Shown here: one piece after another, positions 10,551 through 19,556 of the stretch
How the letters are laid out: every line of letters begins with the position of its first letter
Position numbering within the stretch: position 1 is the stretch's first letter
Assembly (NCBI RefSeq): GCF_024171695.1
Contig: NZ_JAMTCF010000011.1
Location: forward strand, 1-46,946
Length of the DNA: 46,946 bases
Origin: Actinosynnema pretiosum
GTDB taxonomy: Bacteria > Actinomycetota > Actinomycetes > Mycobacteriales > Pseudonocardiaceae
Direction of reading: 5' to 3'
Made by a program: the position numbers and the translations under genes
Notes under the pieces: generated by a model
Seen by the model: only the letters and a program-made list of their open reading frames with translations
Told to the model about the DNA's origin: nothing
The model's database searches: none

Positions 10551-12211
10551 CGGACCGCTTCCCCGGCCCGAGCGCCCATCTCCGCAGCACTGATCTCAGC
10601 TGCGTCGATCTCAGCGGCGCAGGCCAGGTCCCCCGTCCCGACACCGCTCGCTCCGGTGCCGCCCGCCCCAGCGCCAACCCCCTCGCCGCCGACCGTCCCG
10701 CCGCCGACCGTCCCGCCACCGACCGTCCCGGCACCGATCGCCCCGACCTCGAACGCCCCGACCTCGGCCCCCTCCCCACCGACAACCTCACCCGAGCCGC
10801 TTCCCGCCGCGACCCGCTCCCACGCCGCCGCGCTCCCCGCGCCCCCGACCTCCACCGGTCCGGCCAGCAGGTCGTACCGGGTGGCCAACCGGATGCGCGC
10901 CTCCCCGACCCCCAGCCGCCGCACCACCTTCGCCGCGCCGACCTCGTCGCACCCGCCCAGCAGCAGCCGGGTCACCCCGTCCGCCACCACCACCTGGTCC
11001 GTCGACCGCACCAGCCCGGCGGTCGGCACCCGGCCGGGGACCTCCACCACGGCCGCGATGTCCGACCGCGCCCGCCGAGCCCCGGACCGCACCGCACCGC
11101 CCTCCTGCCGCAGCACCCCCGCCAGCAGGTCCGCGCTCCGGTCCCAGTCGAACCGCGCCGCCCACGCCCGGCACCGCGCCGCGACCACCGCCGCGTCCTC
11201 CGGCGAGGTCACCGCCCGCAGCGCCCGCACGACCGCCTTGCCCAGGTCCCGCTCGTCGTCGACCAGCCACCCGGTGACCCCGTCGACCACCGAGTCCCTG
11301 ATCCCCGGCACCCGCCTGCCCACGCACGGCACCCCGGCCGCCGCCGCCTCCACGACCGAGCAGCCCCACCCCTCGGCCGACGAGGCCGACGCGGTCAGCC
11401 ACGCCCGCCCGAGCAGCTCGTCCCGCACCGCGTCGGGCTGCCGCCCGTGGAACAGCACCGCCCGCCCCAGCGGCGCGGCCAGCTCCCGCAACCGCTCCCG
11501 CTCCGGCCCGTCGCCGACGAAGTGCACCACCAGGTCCGGGAACCGCGCCAGCACCTCGGGCAACCGCTCCAGCAGCAGGTCGACCCGCTTGTGCGGCACC
11601 AGCCTGCCCACCACCACGATCGTCGGCGCGGCGGTCCGCCCGACCTCCGGGAACACCCGCGCGGTCCCGTTGGGCACGATGAACACCGGCGCGCGCAGCT
11701 TCAGCCGCCCCCGCATCTCCCGCCGGGTCGACGGCGACACCGCCACGTGCGCCCGCCCGCCGTACACCCGCCGCGCCACCGGGCCCTCCAGCCACCGCCC
11801 CACCGCCGCCAGCGGCTGGGGGAAGCGCAGCGCGAACTGGTCCTGGTGCACGTGGTGCACCAGCTGCACCACCGGGGTGGTGCGCGGCAGGAACAGCGGC
11901 GAGAAGAACGGGATGCCGTTCTGGCAGTCCACGACGGCGTCGAACCGGTGCCCGTGCCGCGTCATCCGCAGCGCCGCCCGCCCGTAAACGCCGAGCGTCC
12001 CGCCCGCCCGCAGAAATCGCATCCCGTCGATCACCTCGGACTTCGCCGCGCCTTTCTCGCGCGCCGTGAACCAGGTCACCTCCGCGCCCGCCGCGACCCA
12101 CCGCCTGCCGATTTCGTGCATGTACTGCTCGGCGCCACCGGCCAGGCCGTGCCGGACGTCCCGCCAATTCAGCACGAGCACGTGCTTGCCGAACAGGTCC
12201 GCCGCGCTCAC
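10547..12211 (-). CDS. GT4 family glycosyltransferase with low-complexity C-terminal extension
   Basis: 554 aa from GTG 12211, 4-nt overlap with the GT2 gene. The N-terminal Rossmann half starts HVLVLNWRDVRHGLAGGAEQYMHEI, the usual GT4 donor-loop pattern. The C-terminal half has PTIVVVGRLVPHKRVDLLLERL and SSAEGWGCSVVEAAAAGVPCVG with the EX7E catalytic pair, so it is a retaining glycosyltransferase using a nucleotide sugar in the cytoplasm. After residue about 390 it carries an unusual tail of some 160 residues ending in VGGGTVGGGTVGGEG-type repeats (15-nt DNA unit at 10691-10750) and runs straight into the GTGA start of the flippase fusion. Sugar specificity cannot be read from sequence. Confidence 0.88.
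   Translation of the reverse strand: MSAADLFGKHVLVLNWRDVRHGLAGGAEQYMHEIGRRWVAAGAEVTWFTAREKGAAKSEVIDGMRFLRAGGTLGVYGRAALRMTRHGHRFDAVVDCQNGIPFFSPLFLPRTTPVVQLVHHVHQDQFALRFPQPLAAVGRWLEGPVARRVYGGRAHVAVSPSTRREMRGRLKLRAPVFIVPNGTARVFPEVGRTAAPTIVVVGRLVPHKRVDLLLERLPEVLARFPDLVVHFVGDGPERERLRELAAPLGRAVLFHGRQPDAVRDELLGRAWLTASASSAEGWGCSVVEAAAAGVPCVGRRVPGIRDSVVDGVTGWLVDDERDLGKAVVRALRAVTSPEDAAVVAARCRAWAARFDWDRSADLLAGVLRQEGGAVRSGARRARSDIAAVVEVPGRVPTAGLVRSTDQVVVADGVTRLLLGGCDEVGAAKVVRRLGVGEARIRLATRYDLLAGPVEVGGAGSAAAWERVAAGSGSGEVVGGEGAEVGAFEVGAIGAGTVGGGTVGGGTVGGEGVGAGAGGTGASGVGTGDLACAAEIDAAEISAAEMGARAGEAVR
10691..10750 (-). repeat. 15-nt in-frame tandem repeat at the 3' end of the GT4 gene
   Basis: Four consecutive 15-nt units start at 10691, 10706, 10721 and 10736. 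The first three share GACCGTCCCG on the plus strand and encode VGGGT on the minus strand; the fourth is degenerate. Confidence 0.8.
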
Positions 12212-12945
12212 CGCGCCACCGCCGTCCGGTAGAGGCTCACCACGGACGCGAGGGACGCGATCCCGTCGCGCACCGGGTGGAACGTGGAGCGCCGGTCGTC
12301 GGTCCAGTCCACCGGCACCTCGACGATCGCCCCGCCCGCCTCGCGCACCCGCCGCAGCAGCTCGACGTCGAACGCGAACCCGTCCACCCGGCACCGCTCC
12401 AGCGCGGCGCCCAGCGCGGTCCTGCGGAAGAACTTGAAGCCGCACTGGGTGTCGCGCACGCACGGCACCAGCGGTCTGGTCAGGGTGCGGAACACGTGCC
12501 CGCCGACCCGCCTGCCCAGCGGTTGCCTGGTCACGAACCGCGCGCCTGGCGCGTGCCTGGACGCGATGACGGCGGCGGCGCCCGCGCGCAGCTCGGACAT
12601 CGTCCTGGTCAGGGTCTCGACGGGGGTGGACAGGTCCGCGTCGAAGAACCCGGCGTAGGGCGCGGTGCAGGCGGACAGGCCCCGCCGGACCGCGGCGCCC
12701 TTGCCGGGTTCGGCGCAGCCGATCACCTCGATGCCGACCCGCCCGGTCGGCACGCTCGCGGCCACCGCCGCGCTGTCGTCGGAACTGCCGTTGTCCACGA
12801 CCACCAGCCGGGACGTCCACGGCTGGGTCTCCAGGAAGGCCGCGGCGCGCTTCAACGAGCCCGCTAACCGGTCCGCCTCGTTGAAGGCGGGAACAACGAT
12901 CTCAAGCTCAACCGCGTCCTCGACGCGGCTCAGGCTTGACCTCAT
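12208..12945 (-). CDS. GT2 family glycosyltransferase (dolichyl-phosphate glucosyltransferase/DPM-like)
   Basis: 245 aa from ATG 12945, with GGAGGA 9 nt upstream. The GT-A fold is clear: LEIVVPAFNEADRLAGSL, VVVDNGSSDDS (nucleotide binding), KGAAVRRGL, FFDADLSTP (DxD metal motif, about residue 110) and DTQCGFKFFRR. No C-terminal membrane anchor is visible. Similar enzymes (ALG5/DPM type) transfer glucose or mannose to a polyprenyl phosphate. First gene of the five-gene operon: it may supply the lipid-linked donor used by the GT39-like enzyme three genes downstream (inference). The promoter should lie in 12946-13251. Confidence 0.9.
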   Translation of the reverse strand: MRSSLSRVEDAVELEIVVPAFNEADRLAGSLKRAAAFLETQPWTSRLVVVDNGSSDDSAAVAASVPTGRVGIEVIGCAEPGKGAAVRRGLSACTAPYAGFFDADLSTPVETLTRTMSELRAGAAAVIASRHAPGARFVTRQPLGRRVGGHVFRTLTRPLVPCVRDTQCGFKFFRRTALGAALERCRVDGFAFDVELLRRVREAGGAIVEVPVDWTDDRRSTFHPVRDGIASLASVVSLYRTAVAR

Positions 12946-13251
12946 GGTGGGCTTTCCTCCGAAGCAGTCGCTGAACTTCTCCGGGCGCGCTCGTCCGCCG
13001 CAGGAATAGGGGGAACGTCGCGGGGAGAAAAGGGTGCAGGGCGTTCTCGGCCGTCACTTCCGCACATCGGAGCAGGCCCTGAGGGACGTTACCAAGTGTG
13101 TGCGCAAAAATCTTTTACACCTGGAGTGAAGGGGCAGTTCTCACACGAAAGTGTGATGTGTAGCTTTCGGTAACGAACATCAAGTGGGGAATGTATTCCC
13201 GCTACTTCTGGTGAATGCGGAAAGCGTCAATCCGAAAAGTGCGGCGATCTT
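12946..13251. other. 306-bp intergenic region upstream of the glycan operon
   Basis: No gene. The stretch 13085-13255 is markedly richer in A/T than its surroundings and holds a 16-nt stem-loop (13141-13156) and a longer-range 7-bp inverted repeat, CGTTACC at 13087-13093 and GGTAACG at 13169-13175. The motif AAGTGTG occurs twice (about 13094 and 13149). It probably contains the promoter of the operon reading left from 12945; I could not fix -35/-10 boxes with confidence. Confidence 0.6.
13141..13156. promoter_or_regulatory. Perfect inverted repeat upstream of the glycan operon
   Basis: TCACAC, 4-nt loop GAAA, GTGTGA. It may be a protein-binding site for control of the operon or an RNA hairpin (UUUC loop on the operon strand, GNRA-type GAAA loop on the other). 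Confidence 0.5.
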
Positions 13252-14103
13252 TTACGCAGAACGGCGGGCGGCCAGCGCGGACCGCGCCGCGCACCGCGCG
13301 AGCTCCAGCGCCTCGGGGTCCCCGCCCGCCGTCAGCGCGACCAGCGCGCCCTCGTAGACCAGGTGCAGGTGGGCGCCCAGCCCGGTGTCACCCGTGAGCG
13401 CGACGAACAGCGCCCGCATCCACGCCTTCTCCGCCCGCACCACGGGCACCGCCGGGTGGTCGCCGTCGCCGATCTCGGCGTACGCGCCCACGAACGCGCA
13501 CCCGCGCGACCACTCGTCCACCCACGTCCCCAGCGCGTCGAACACCCGCAGCACCCGCTCCTGCGCCGACCCCTCGCCCACCGCCGCCAGCACGTGCTCG
13601 CGCCACCGGTGCGCCCGGTGCAGCAGGTACAGCGCGACGAGCGCGTCCTTGGACCCGAACCGGTCGTACAGCGTCTTCTTCGTCGTCCCGGCGGTCTCCG
13701 CGATCAGGTCCACCCCGACCGCCCGCACGCCCCGCGCGTGGAACAGCCCGCTCGCCGCGTCCAGCAGCCGCACACCCGCCGGGGTCAGCTCGGGCAGCGG
13801 CGCCAGCACGGGCCGCAGCGCGTCGGGCGTGCCCGCGCCCAGCCTGGTGATCGCCTCCAGCCCGGCGCCGATCTCCGGCCCGGTGGCCGCCTCCGATCCT
13901 GCGCTCGCCTCCGGACCGGTGGCCGTCTTCGCTCCACCGCTCGCCTCCGGCCCGGTGGCCGTCACGGGCGCGGCGCTCGTCCCGCGCCCACCGGTCACCT
14001 CCGGTCCGGCGCTCGCCTCTGGCCCGCTGCTCGTCCCGCGTCCGCCGCTCGTCATCGGTCCACTGGTCGTCCTGGCCACGGCGCGCCTCCCCGGTCGGTG
14101 CAC
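13252..14103 (-). CDS. TetR-family regulator with long repetitive N-terminal extension
   Basis: 283 aa if started at GTG 14103; ATG 14055 is the main alternative and no strong Shine-Dalgarno site decides. The first 90-100 residues are Gly/Ser/Thr/Pro/Glu-rich degenerate repeats (TGPEAS, GGRGTS) with no recognisable fold. The regulator proper begins near LTPAGVRLLDAASGLFHARG and has the helix-turn-helix DLIAETAGTTKKTLYDRFGSKDALVALYL. TetR proteins rarely carry more than a few dozen residues before the helix-turn-helix, so the extension is odd. It is divergent from the EamA transporter gene, with a palindrome between the starts, suggesting direct control of that exporter and of itself. Confidence 0.87.
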   Translation of the reverse strand: MHRPGRRAVARTTSGPMTSGGRGTSSGPEASAGPEVTGGRGTSAAPVTATGPEASGGAKTATGPEASAGSEAATGPEIGAGLEAITRLGAGTPDALRPVLAPLPELTPAGVRLLDAASGLFHARGVRAVGVDLIAETAGTTKKTLYDRFGSKDALVALYLLHRAHRWREHVLAAVGEGSAQERVLRVFDALGTWVDEWSRGCAFVGAYAEIGDGDHPAVPVVRAEKAWMRALFVALTGDTGLGAHLHLVYEGALVALTAGGDPEALELARCAARSALAARRSA

Positions 14104-14110
14104 TGCGAGT

Positions 14111-14124
14111 ATACCGACCGGTAT
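14111..14124. promoter_or_regulatory. TetR operator between TetR and EamA genes
   Basis: ATACCG-AC-CGGTAT, perfect 6-bp arms with 2-nt spacer, a classic TetR-type site. It lies 7 nt from the GTG at 14103 and 15 nt from the ATG at 14139, so binding would block both divergent genes. Confidence 0.75.
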
Positions 14125-14138
14125 GGTTACCTCGCGGG

Positions 14139-15056
14139 ATGAGCACCGACAACAGGTCCTGGCCGCGCGCGATCGCGCTGGTCGTGGCGTGGAGCTCCGG
14201 TTTCGTCGGAGCGGAGCTGGGCGCCGCCCACGCGTCCCCGGACACCCTCCTGACCTGGCGCTTCCTGCTGACCGCCGCGCTGCTCGCGCCGTGGGCGCTG
14301 CGCGCGCTCGCGACCTTCGACCGCCGCGAGTGGGCGCGCCAAGCCGTGCTCGCCCTGCTCTGCCAGTGCCTCTACCTCGGCGGCGTCTTCCTCGCTGCGG
14401 CGCAGGGCGTCCCGGCGGGCACCTCGGCCCTGATCGCCGCGCTGCAACCCGCGCTGGTGCTCACCGCCGCCGTCCTGCTCGACGGCCGCCGCCCGCGTCC
14501 CGCGCACCTGCTCGGCCTGGCCCTGGGCACCACCGGCGTCGCGCTGACCGCGCTGGGCGACCTCGGCGCCGGGGTGGCGCTCGCCGCGCTCGCCCTGCCG
14601 CTGCTCGCGATGCTGTCCCTGACCGCCGGGACCCTGCTCCAGCAGCGCTGGGCAGGCGCCCAGCCGCTCTCGCGCACCCTCGCCGCGCAAGCCCTGTTCG
14701 CCGCCATCGCCACCACCGCGTGGACCGCCGCGACCGGCGACCCGACACCCCCGGCGTCCACCGGGTTCTGGGTCGCGGTGGCCTGGTCGGTGGCGTCCGG
14801 CATCGGCAGCTACGCCCTGTACTACCTGGTCACCGCCCGCGACGGCGCGGCCCGCGCCAGCGCCCTGCTCTACCTCACCCCGGCCACCACGGCGCTGTGG
14901 GCGCTCGCGGTGCTCGGCCAGGAGATCCGCCCGGCGACCGTGCTGGGCCTGCTGGTCAGCGGCGTGGCGGTGGTGCTGCTCGCGGCCCCGGACGAGGCCC
15001 GCCCCCGGAACCGGGGGAGGTTCCGGGGGCGGGTGGCGCGGCAGGGTGCGCCGTGA
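14139..15056 (+). CDS. EamA/DMT-family transporter
   Basis: 305 aa from ATG 14139. About ten hydrophobic segments arranged as two EamA repeats are visible; the first starts ALVVAWSSGFVGAELGA and the second near GSYALYYLVTARDGAARASALLYLTPATTALWA. It is an integral membrane exporter of small metabolites, with an unknown substrate. The divergent TetR gene and shared operator suggest induction by an effector, perhaps the exported compound. The basic tail ARPRNRGRFRGRVARQGAP is encoded by a very strong inverted repeat (14998-15033). It converges on the M28 peptidase gene with a gap of 3 nt. Confidence 0.88.
   Translation: MSTDNRSWPRAIALVVAWSSGFVGAELGAAHASPDTLLTWRFLLTAALLAPWALRALATFDRREWARQAVLALLCQCLYLGGVFLAAAQGVPAGTSALIAALQPALVLTAAVLLDGRRPRPAHLLGLALGTTGVALTALGDLGAGVALAALALPLLAMLSLTAGTLLQQRWAGAQPLSRTLAAQALFAAIATTAWTAATGDPTPPASTGFWVAVAWSVASGIGSYALYYLVTARDGAARASALLYLTPATTALWALAVLGQEIRPATVLGLLVSGVAVVLLAAPDEARPRNRGRFRGRVARQGAP
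14998..15033. terminator. 15-bp perfect hairpin inside the 3' end of the EamA gene
   Basis: The arm at 14998-15012 (CCCGCCCCCGGAACC) pairs without mismatch with 15019-15033 across a 6-nt loop. It lies inside the EamA coding region, 23 nt before its stop codon's last base, and just beyond the 3' end of the convergent M28 gene, so it can serve as that gene's terminator. Confidence 0.7.
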
Positions 15057-15059
15057 GGA

Positions 15060-16178
<1,119 letters not shown>

Positions 16179-16209
16179 TCAGTGTTGGCTGAATGTGATG
16201 GGTCAGAGC

Positions 16210-16223
16210 CTGCCCTAGGGCAG
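16210..16223. other. 14-nt perfect palindrome over a stop codon
   Basis: CTGCCCTAGGGCAG includes the TAG stop (16215-16217, minus strand) of the interrupted gene. Possibly part of a 3' structure; function unknown. Confidence 0.4.
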
Positions 16224-17408
16224 CACCCCGCTCTCGACCGAGGCGACCTGCGCGTCGGTGAACGGCGGCGACAGCAGGTCCGGCCGCTGCGCCTGGCAGC
16301 GGAACAGGTCGGTGATGCAGTGCAACCGGTCGGCCAGGTCCGCCCAGTCGCGCGCGCCCGTGCCCACCAGGCTGTCCTCGGTCGGGTCCACCACGCGCAG
16401 CAGCGCCAGCAGCTCCGGGTCGGTGAGCCGCTCCAGGTCGGCCGGGAACCCGCCGCGCAGGTCCTCGCCCAGGTCCAGCGCGGTCCCGTCGGGCAGCGCC
16501 AGGCGCATCAGCCGCGCGGTGACCACCCGCCGGGTCGCGGCGCGCGCGGTGTCGGCGAGGCGGGCCGTCGCGGCGCGCAGCGGTCCGCGCCTGCCGAGCA
16601 GCGCCGCGAGCGCCACCCGCGCCCACCGCACCAGCCGGTTCCCCGGCAGCAGCGCCTCCAGCAGTCGGCGCTCCAGCTCGGCCGCGCCCCCGAACGGGGC
16701 CTCCAGGGCGGCGGCGATCTCCGGTTGCAACCGGGTCTGCTCGTGCAGGCCCACCTCGACGTTGGCCAGCAGCAGCGACTCGGCGCGCGCCTTCGGGTCG
16801 GTGGCGCGCATCGCCCGCAGGTAGTGGGTGAAGGCCTGCCGCAGGTAGTACTGCCCCTCGGGCGGCTCACCGGGCCGCAGCGCCGCGCGGAAGGCGGCGA
16901 TCCGCTGCTCGTCCGGCAGGTCGGAGGGGGTGCCGAACCTCGCCAGGAACCGGGCGAACTCGTGGCCGATCTCGGCGAACACCTTCAGGTTGCCGCGCGC
17001 GGCGGCTGCGCTCGCCGCGTCCAACCGCGCGGTGGCCACGACGACCTCCCGCACCAGCCGTTCGGCGTCGTCCAGCGACTTGCGGGGGAACGCGGCCCGC
17101 AGCGCCGTCGCGACCGCGCCGACCGCGATCCTGGCCTGAGGTGCGGACAGCAGCCGTTCGAGCGCGCGCTCGGGGTCCTCCTTGCGGATGGTCTGCCCGA
17201 CCTGCTTGGACGCTCACACGGCGAACGCGCACCAGTTCGCCGAACCCCCGGTCAGCTCGGCGAGCGCCACCGCGAGCCGGTGGTAGCAGTGGGTGATCAT
17301 GAGGTTGCGCAGCACCGGATCGGCGAGCCCGGCGATCACCGCCACGTCGGAGGGCGTCGGCGGGGCCTGCCCACCGGTCCACCGCTCGTGCGCCACGACC
17401 TGTTCCAC
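16215..17408 (-). pseudogene. Conserved actinobacterial protein of unknown function interrupted by an in-frame TGA
   Basis: From GTG 17408 (GGAGG 7 nt upstream) the frame runs 64 codons to TGA 17214-17216, then stays open in the same frame for a further 333 codons to TAG 16215-16217. Sequence continues sensibly across the stop: SANWCAFAV, stop, ASKQVGQTIRKEDPERALERL. Related actinobacterial proteins as I remember them read WCTFATWASKQAG at this point, so the TGA most simply replaces a TGG Trp codon. There is no length change, so a point mutation, a base-call error or stop readthrough are the options. The remainder is rich in Ala/Arg/Leu, apparently alpha-helical, without a motif I can name. 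If translation restarts, GTG codons such as that at 17052-17054 could yield a C-terminal 279-residue product. Confidence 0.7.
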
Positions 17409-17492
17409 GGTTCGGCCTCCGTCCTGCGGGTGTGTCCACAGGTCGGTCGTTCCGAAGGCGGGGAGCGTGACGGGCTGTCGCCGGAACGAGGG

Positions 17493-18338
17493 TCACCCGG
17501 TGGTGGGGGAGCGCAGGGAGCGGGCGCTGAGCAGGACGCGGTAGCAGAGCAGCAGGACGACGTGCAGCAGGTAGAGCCAGAGCCCCAGCGCGCTGGCGAC
17601 AGCGGGTCCGCGCAGGCCGGCGAACGGGAACGCCCAGTCGACGGGGATGGCGAGGAAGAGCACGAACCCGTGCAGGAACCCGGAGAGCACGGCGGCGGTC
17701 GAGATCGCGCCGGTGGCGGCGGTGGGGGCGTCGAGCGCGTTCGGCCCGGTGGAGACGAAGACCAGGAACAGCACGACCGACAGCAGCACCCAGACCAGGT
17801 GGAACGAGACGAGCACCCCGCGCACGACGTTCCACCCGCCGGTCCCGTAGTCGGGCGCGATCTGCGGGGCGAGCGCCAGGCCGAGCGCCAGCAGGAGGGG
17901 GGAGACGGCCAGCGCGGGCAGGAACCCGAGCCGCCCCAACCACCCGGTCTTCCCGCTGGAGGGCAGTCCCGCGACCTGGATGAACCCCCGCCGGAGCCCT
18001 TCGCCGCACAGGCAGGCGGCCAGGAGCGAGGAGAGCAGGGCGGGCCAGGAGGCGGTCAGGGCGGCGTCGGCCAGCGCTTGGAGCGCGGGTGCGGCGGGCT
18101 GTGCCTCGGGCAACGCCTCCCCGAGCAGCCTGATCCCGCTGGTGACCAGTTCACCCCCGAAGAGCACGGCAACCCCGCGCAACCCCAGCAGGAGGGCGGG
18201 AACGATTCCCAGGGCGGTGAAGAACGCAACCCCGGCTCCCCAAAGCGCGAGGTCACGTCCGCGCAAAGCCCGAAGGGCGTGCCGGACGACAGCCACGCCG
18301 AACCGCCAGAACCTTGCCACCAGAGCCACCAGGGCCAC
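17493..18338 (-). CDS. YihY/BrkB-family integral membrane protein
   Basis: 281 aa from GTG 18338, with AGGAAG 5-6 nt upstream. The layout fits the YihY/virulence-factor BrkB family: an N-terminal basic helix, DLALWGAGVAFFTALGIVPALLLGL as first membrane span, a periplasmic loop, then five more hydrophobic segments (LLSSLLAACLCGEGLRRG, FLPALAVSPLLLALGLALAP, GVLVSFHLVWVLLSVVLFLVF and others). The usual YihY hallmark is a Tyr/Phe-rich first span and a conserved GA-x-W segment; the match is moderate. Function is not established for the family. Its 5' side faces the large repeat-bearing intergenic region. Confidence 0.75.
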   Translation of the reverse strand: MALVALVARFWRFGVAVVRHALRALRGRDLALWGAGVAFFTALGIVPALLLGLRGVAVLFGGELVTSGIRLLGEALPEAQPAAPALQALADAALTASWPALLSSLLAACLCGEGLRRGFIQVAGLPSSGKTGWLGRLGFLPALAVSPLLLALGLALAPQIAPDYGTGGWNVVRGVLVSFHLVWVLLSVVLFLVFVSTGPNALDAPTAATGAISTAAVLSGFLHGFVLFLAIPVDWAFPFAGLRGPAVASALGLWLYLLHVVLLLCYRVLLSARSLRSPTTG

Positions 18339-18558
18339 CTGTCTTCCTGAACGCCGGTCACGTTGACTGCCGGTTATCGGCTGGCTGCGCTGGTTCCGCT
18401 GGCTGCGCGCCCACCACCTGCTACTGGCTGGCTACTCGCCGACCTAACGGCCCGCGTGTCGTTCGCTCCCATTGCTGCTAGCCGCCGTCACCACTAGCTG
18501 ACCGCCTGCAACCCGTTGGTCTCGCCAGACAGCGAGTACTGGTCACGCTCTACCGCCC

Positions 18559-18683
18559 GAAACCTGCCCGCCCACTGGAACCTGCCCGCCCGTCGAACCC
18601 TGCCCACCCCCCGGAGCCTGGCCGTCCCCGGAGCCTGCCTACCCGCCGAAACCCGACCACCTGCTGGAGCCTGCCCGCCCGCC
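18559..18683. repeat. 18-nt degenerate tandem repeat array
   Basis: Seven head-to-tail units begin at 18559, 18577, 18595, 18613 (17 nt), 18630, 18648 and 18666. Consensus approximately GGAACCTGCCCGCCCGCC. No reading frame with start and ribosome site uses it, so it is either non-coding or a remnant of a repetitive coding region. Confidence 0.75.
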
Positions 18684-18789
18684 GCACGCACAGTCCTGAC
18701 CACTGCCACACGGCAAAACCTGCCGCGCAGATCCCGCACAACCCACCAACAAGCGATGCCCCTGTCACTCCCTTTCCCCTGAGAGGAGC

Positions 18790-19556
18790 GAACGGTCCGT
18801 TCATTCCCGGTTGAACGGTCCGTTCACTGGGCGGTTGAACGGTCCGTTCAACCGCCCGCCACTCGTACCCGCCAGGCTTACATGCACTCGTCTTGGCCAG
18901 TGCCAGGCGAACGGTCCGCACATCTCCGGTTGAACGGCCCGTTCAACTCCCACCGGCTCTACCCGCCATGCCTGCCTGCGCCTCGTCCTGCCCAATACCA
19001 GGTTGAACGGCCCGTTCACTCCCGGTTGAACAGTCCGTTTGCTACCGGTTGAACGGCCCTTCAACCGTCCACTGCTCCGACTTGCCAGGCCTGCTTGAAC
19101 TCTGCTGCGCCTATCGCCAAGCGAACGGTCCGTTCATGTGTCCAGGGCCGGGTGAACGGTCCGTTCATGTGCTCGGTGCCGGGTGAACGGTCCGTTCGCG
19201 TGCCTGGTGCCGGGTGAACGGTCCGTTCATGTGCTCGGTGCCGGGTGAACGGTCCGTTCGCGTGCCCGGTGCCGGGTGAACGGTCCGTTCGCGTGCCCGG
19301 TACCAGGTGAATGGCCCGTTCGCTGCCGGTTGAACGGTCCGTTCAACCGGCTATTAGGTCTGTTCGTCGCGTGTGCCGATACCGACGAGTGGTCTGTGCC
19401 CAGTGTCGATGTCAGGTGAACGGTCCGTTCGTGTGGCCTGTTCCGGTTGAACGGACCGTTCAACCGGAACCGGTCCTATTCGTCGCGCGTGCTTGTGGTT
19501 CGTTGTGCCCGGTGGCGAGTGAACGGTCCGTTCATCTCCGGTTGAACGGTCCGTTC
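18790..19556. repeat. Array of about 20 palindromic repeats, core GAACGGNCCGTTC
   Basis: Cores start at 18790, 18813, 18837, 18909(d), 18932, 19005, 19028(d), 19051(d), 19123, 19154, 19185, 19216, 19247, 19278, 19309(d), 19332, 19418, 19449, 19521 and 19544; (d) marks degenerate copies. Sixteen keep both 6-bp arms intact around a central T, C or A. Spacings fall into two classes, 23-24 nt (pairs and triplets) and exactly 31 nt (seven copies from 19123). Several copies have long extra arms that differ in sequence but remain complementary. No gene, cas cluster or replication gene is associated. Confidence 0.93.

Noticed and set aside
17214..17216. Selenocysteine codon
   Set aside because: The conserved residue appears to be Trp, no selenocysteine insertion hairpin follows, and the protein is not a redox enzyme.
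16867..18009. 380-residue minus-strand frame across the interrupted gene and YihY gene
   Set aside because: Arg/Pro/Ala-biased shadow; the other frames carry the recognisable protein sequence.
18790..19556. CRISPR array
   Set aside because: The repeated unit is a short perfect palindrome, the intervening stretches are nearly identical or of 10-18 nt, and no cas gene is present.
18790..19556. LexA/SOS boxes
   Set aside because: The spacing is GAAC-N5-GTTC; the actinobacterial SOS box needs N4. No DNA-damage gene is adjacent.
18790..19556. Iteron replication origin
   Set aside because: No replication-initiator or partition gene and no A/T-rich unwinding region nearby; neighbours are chromosomal-type genes.
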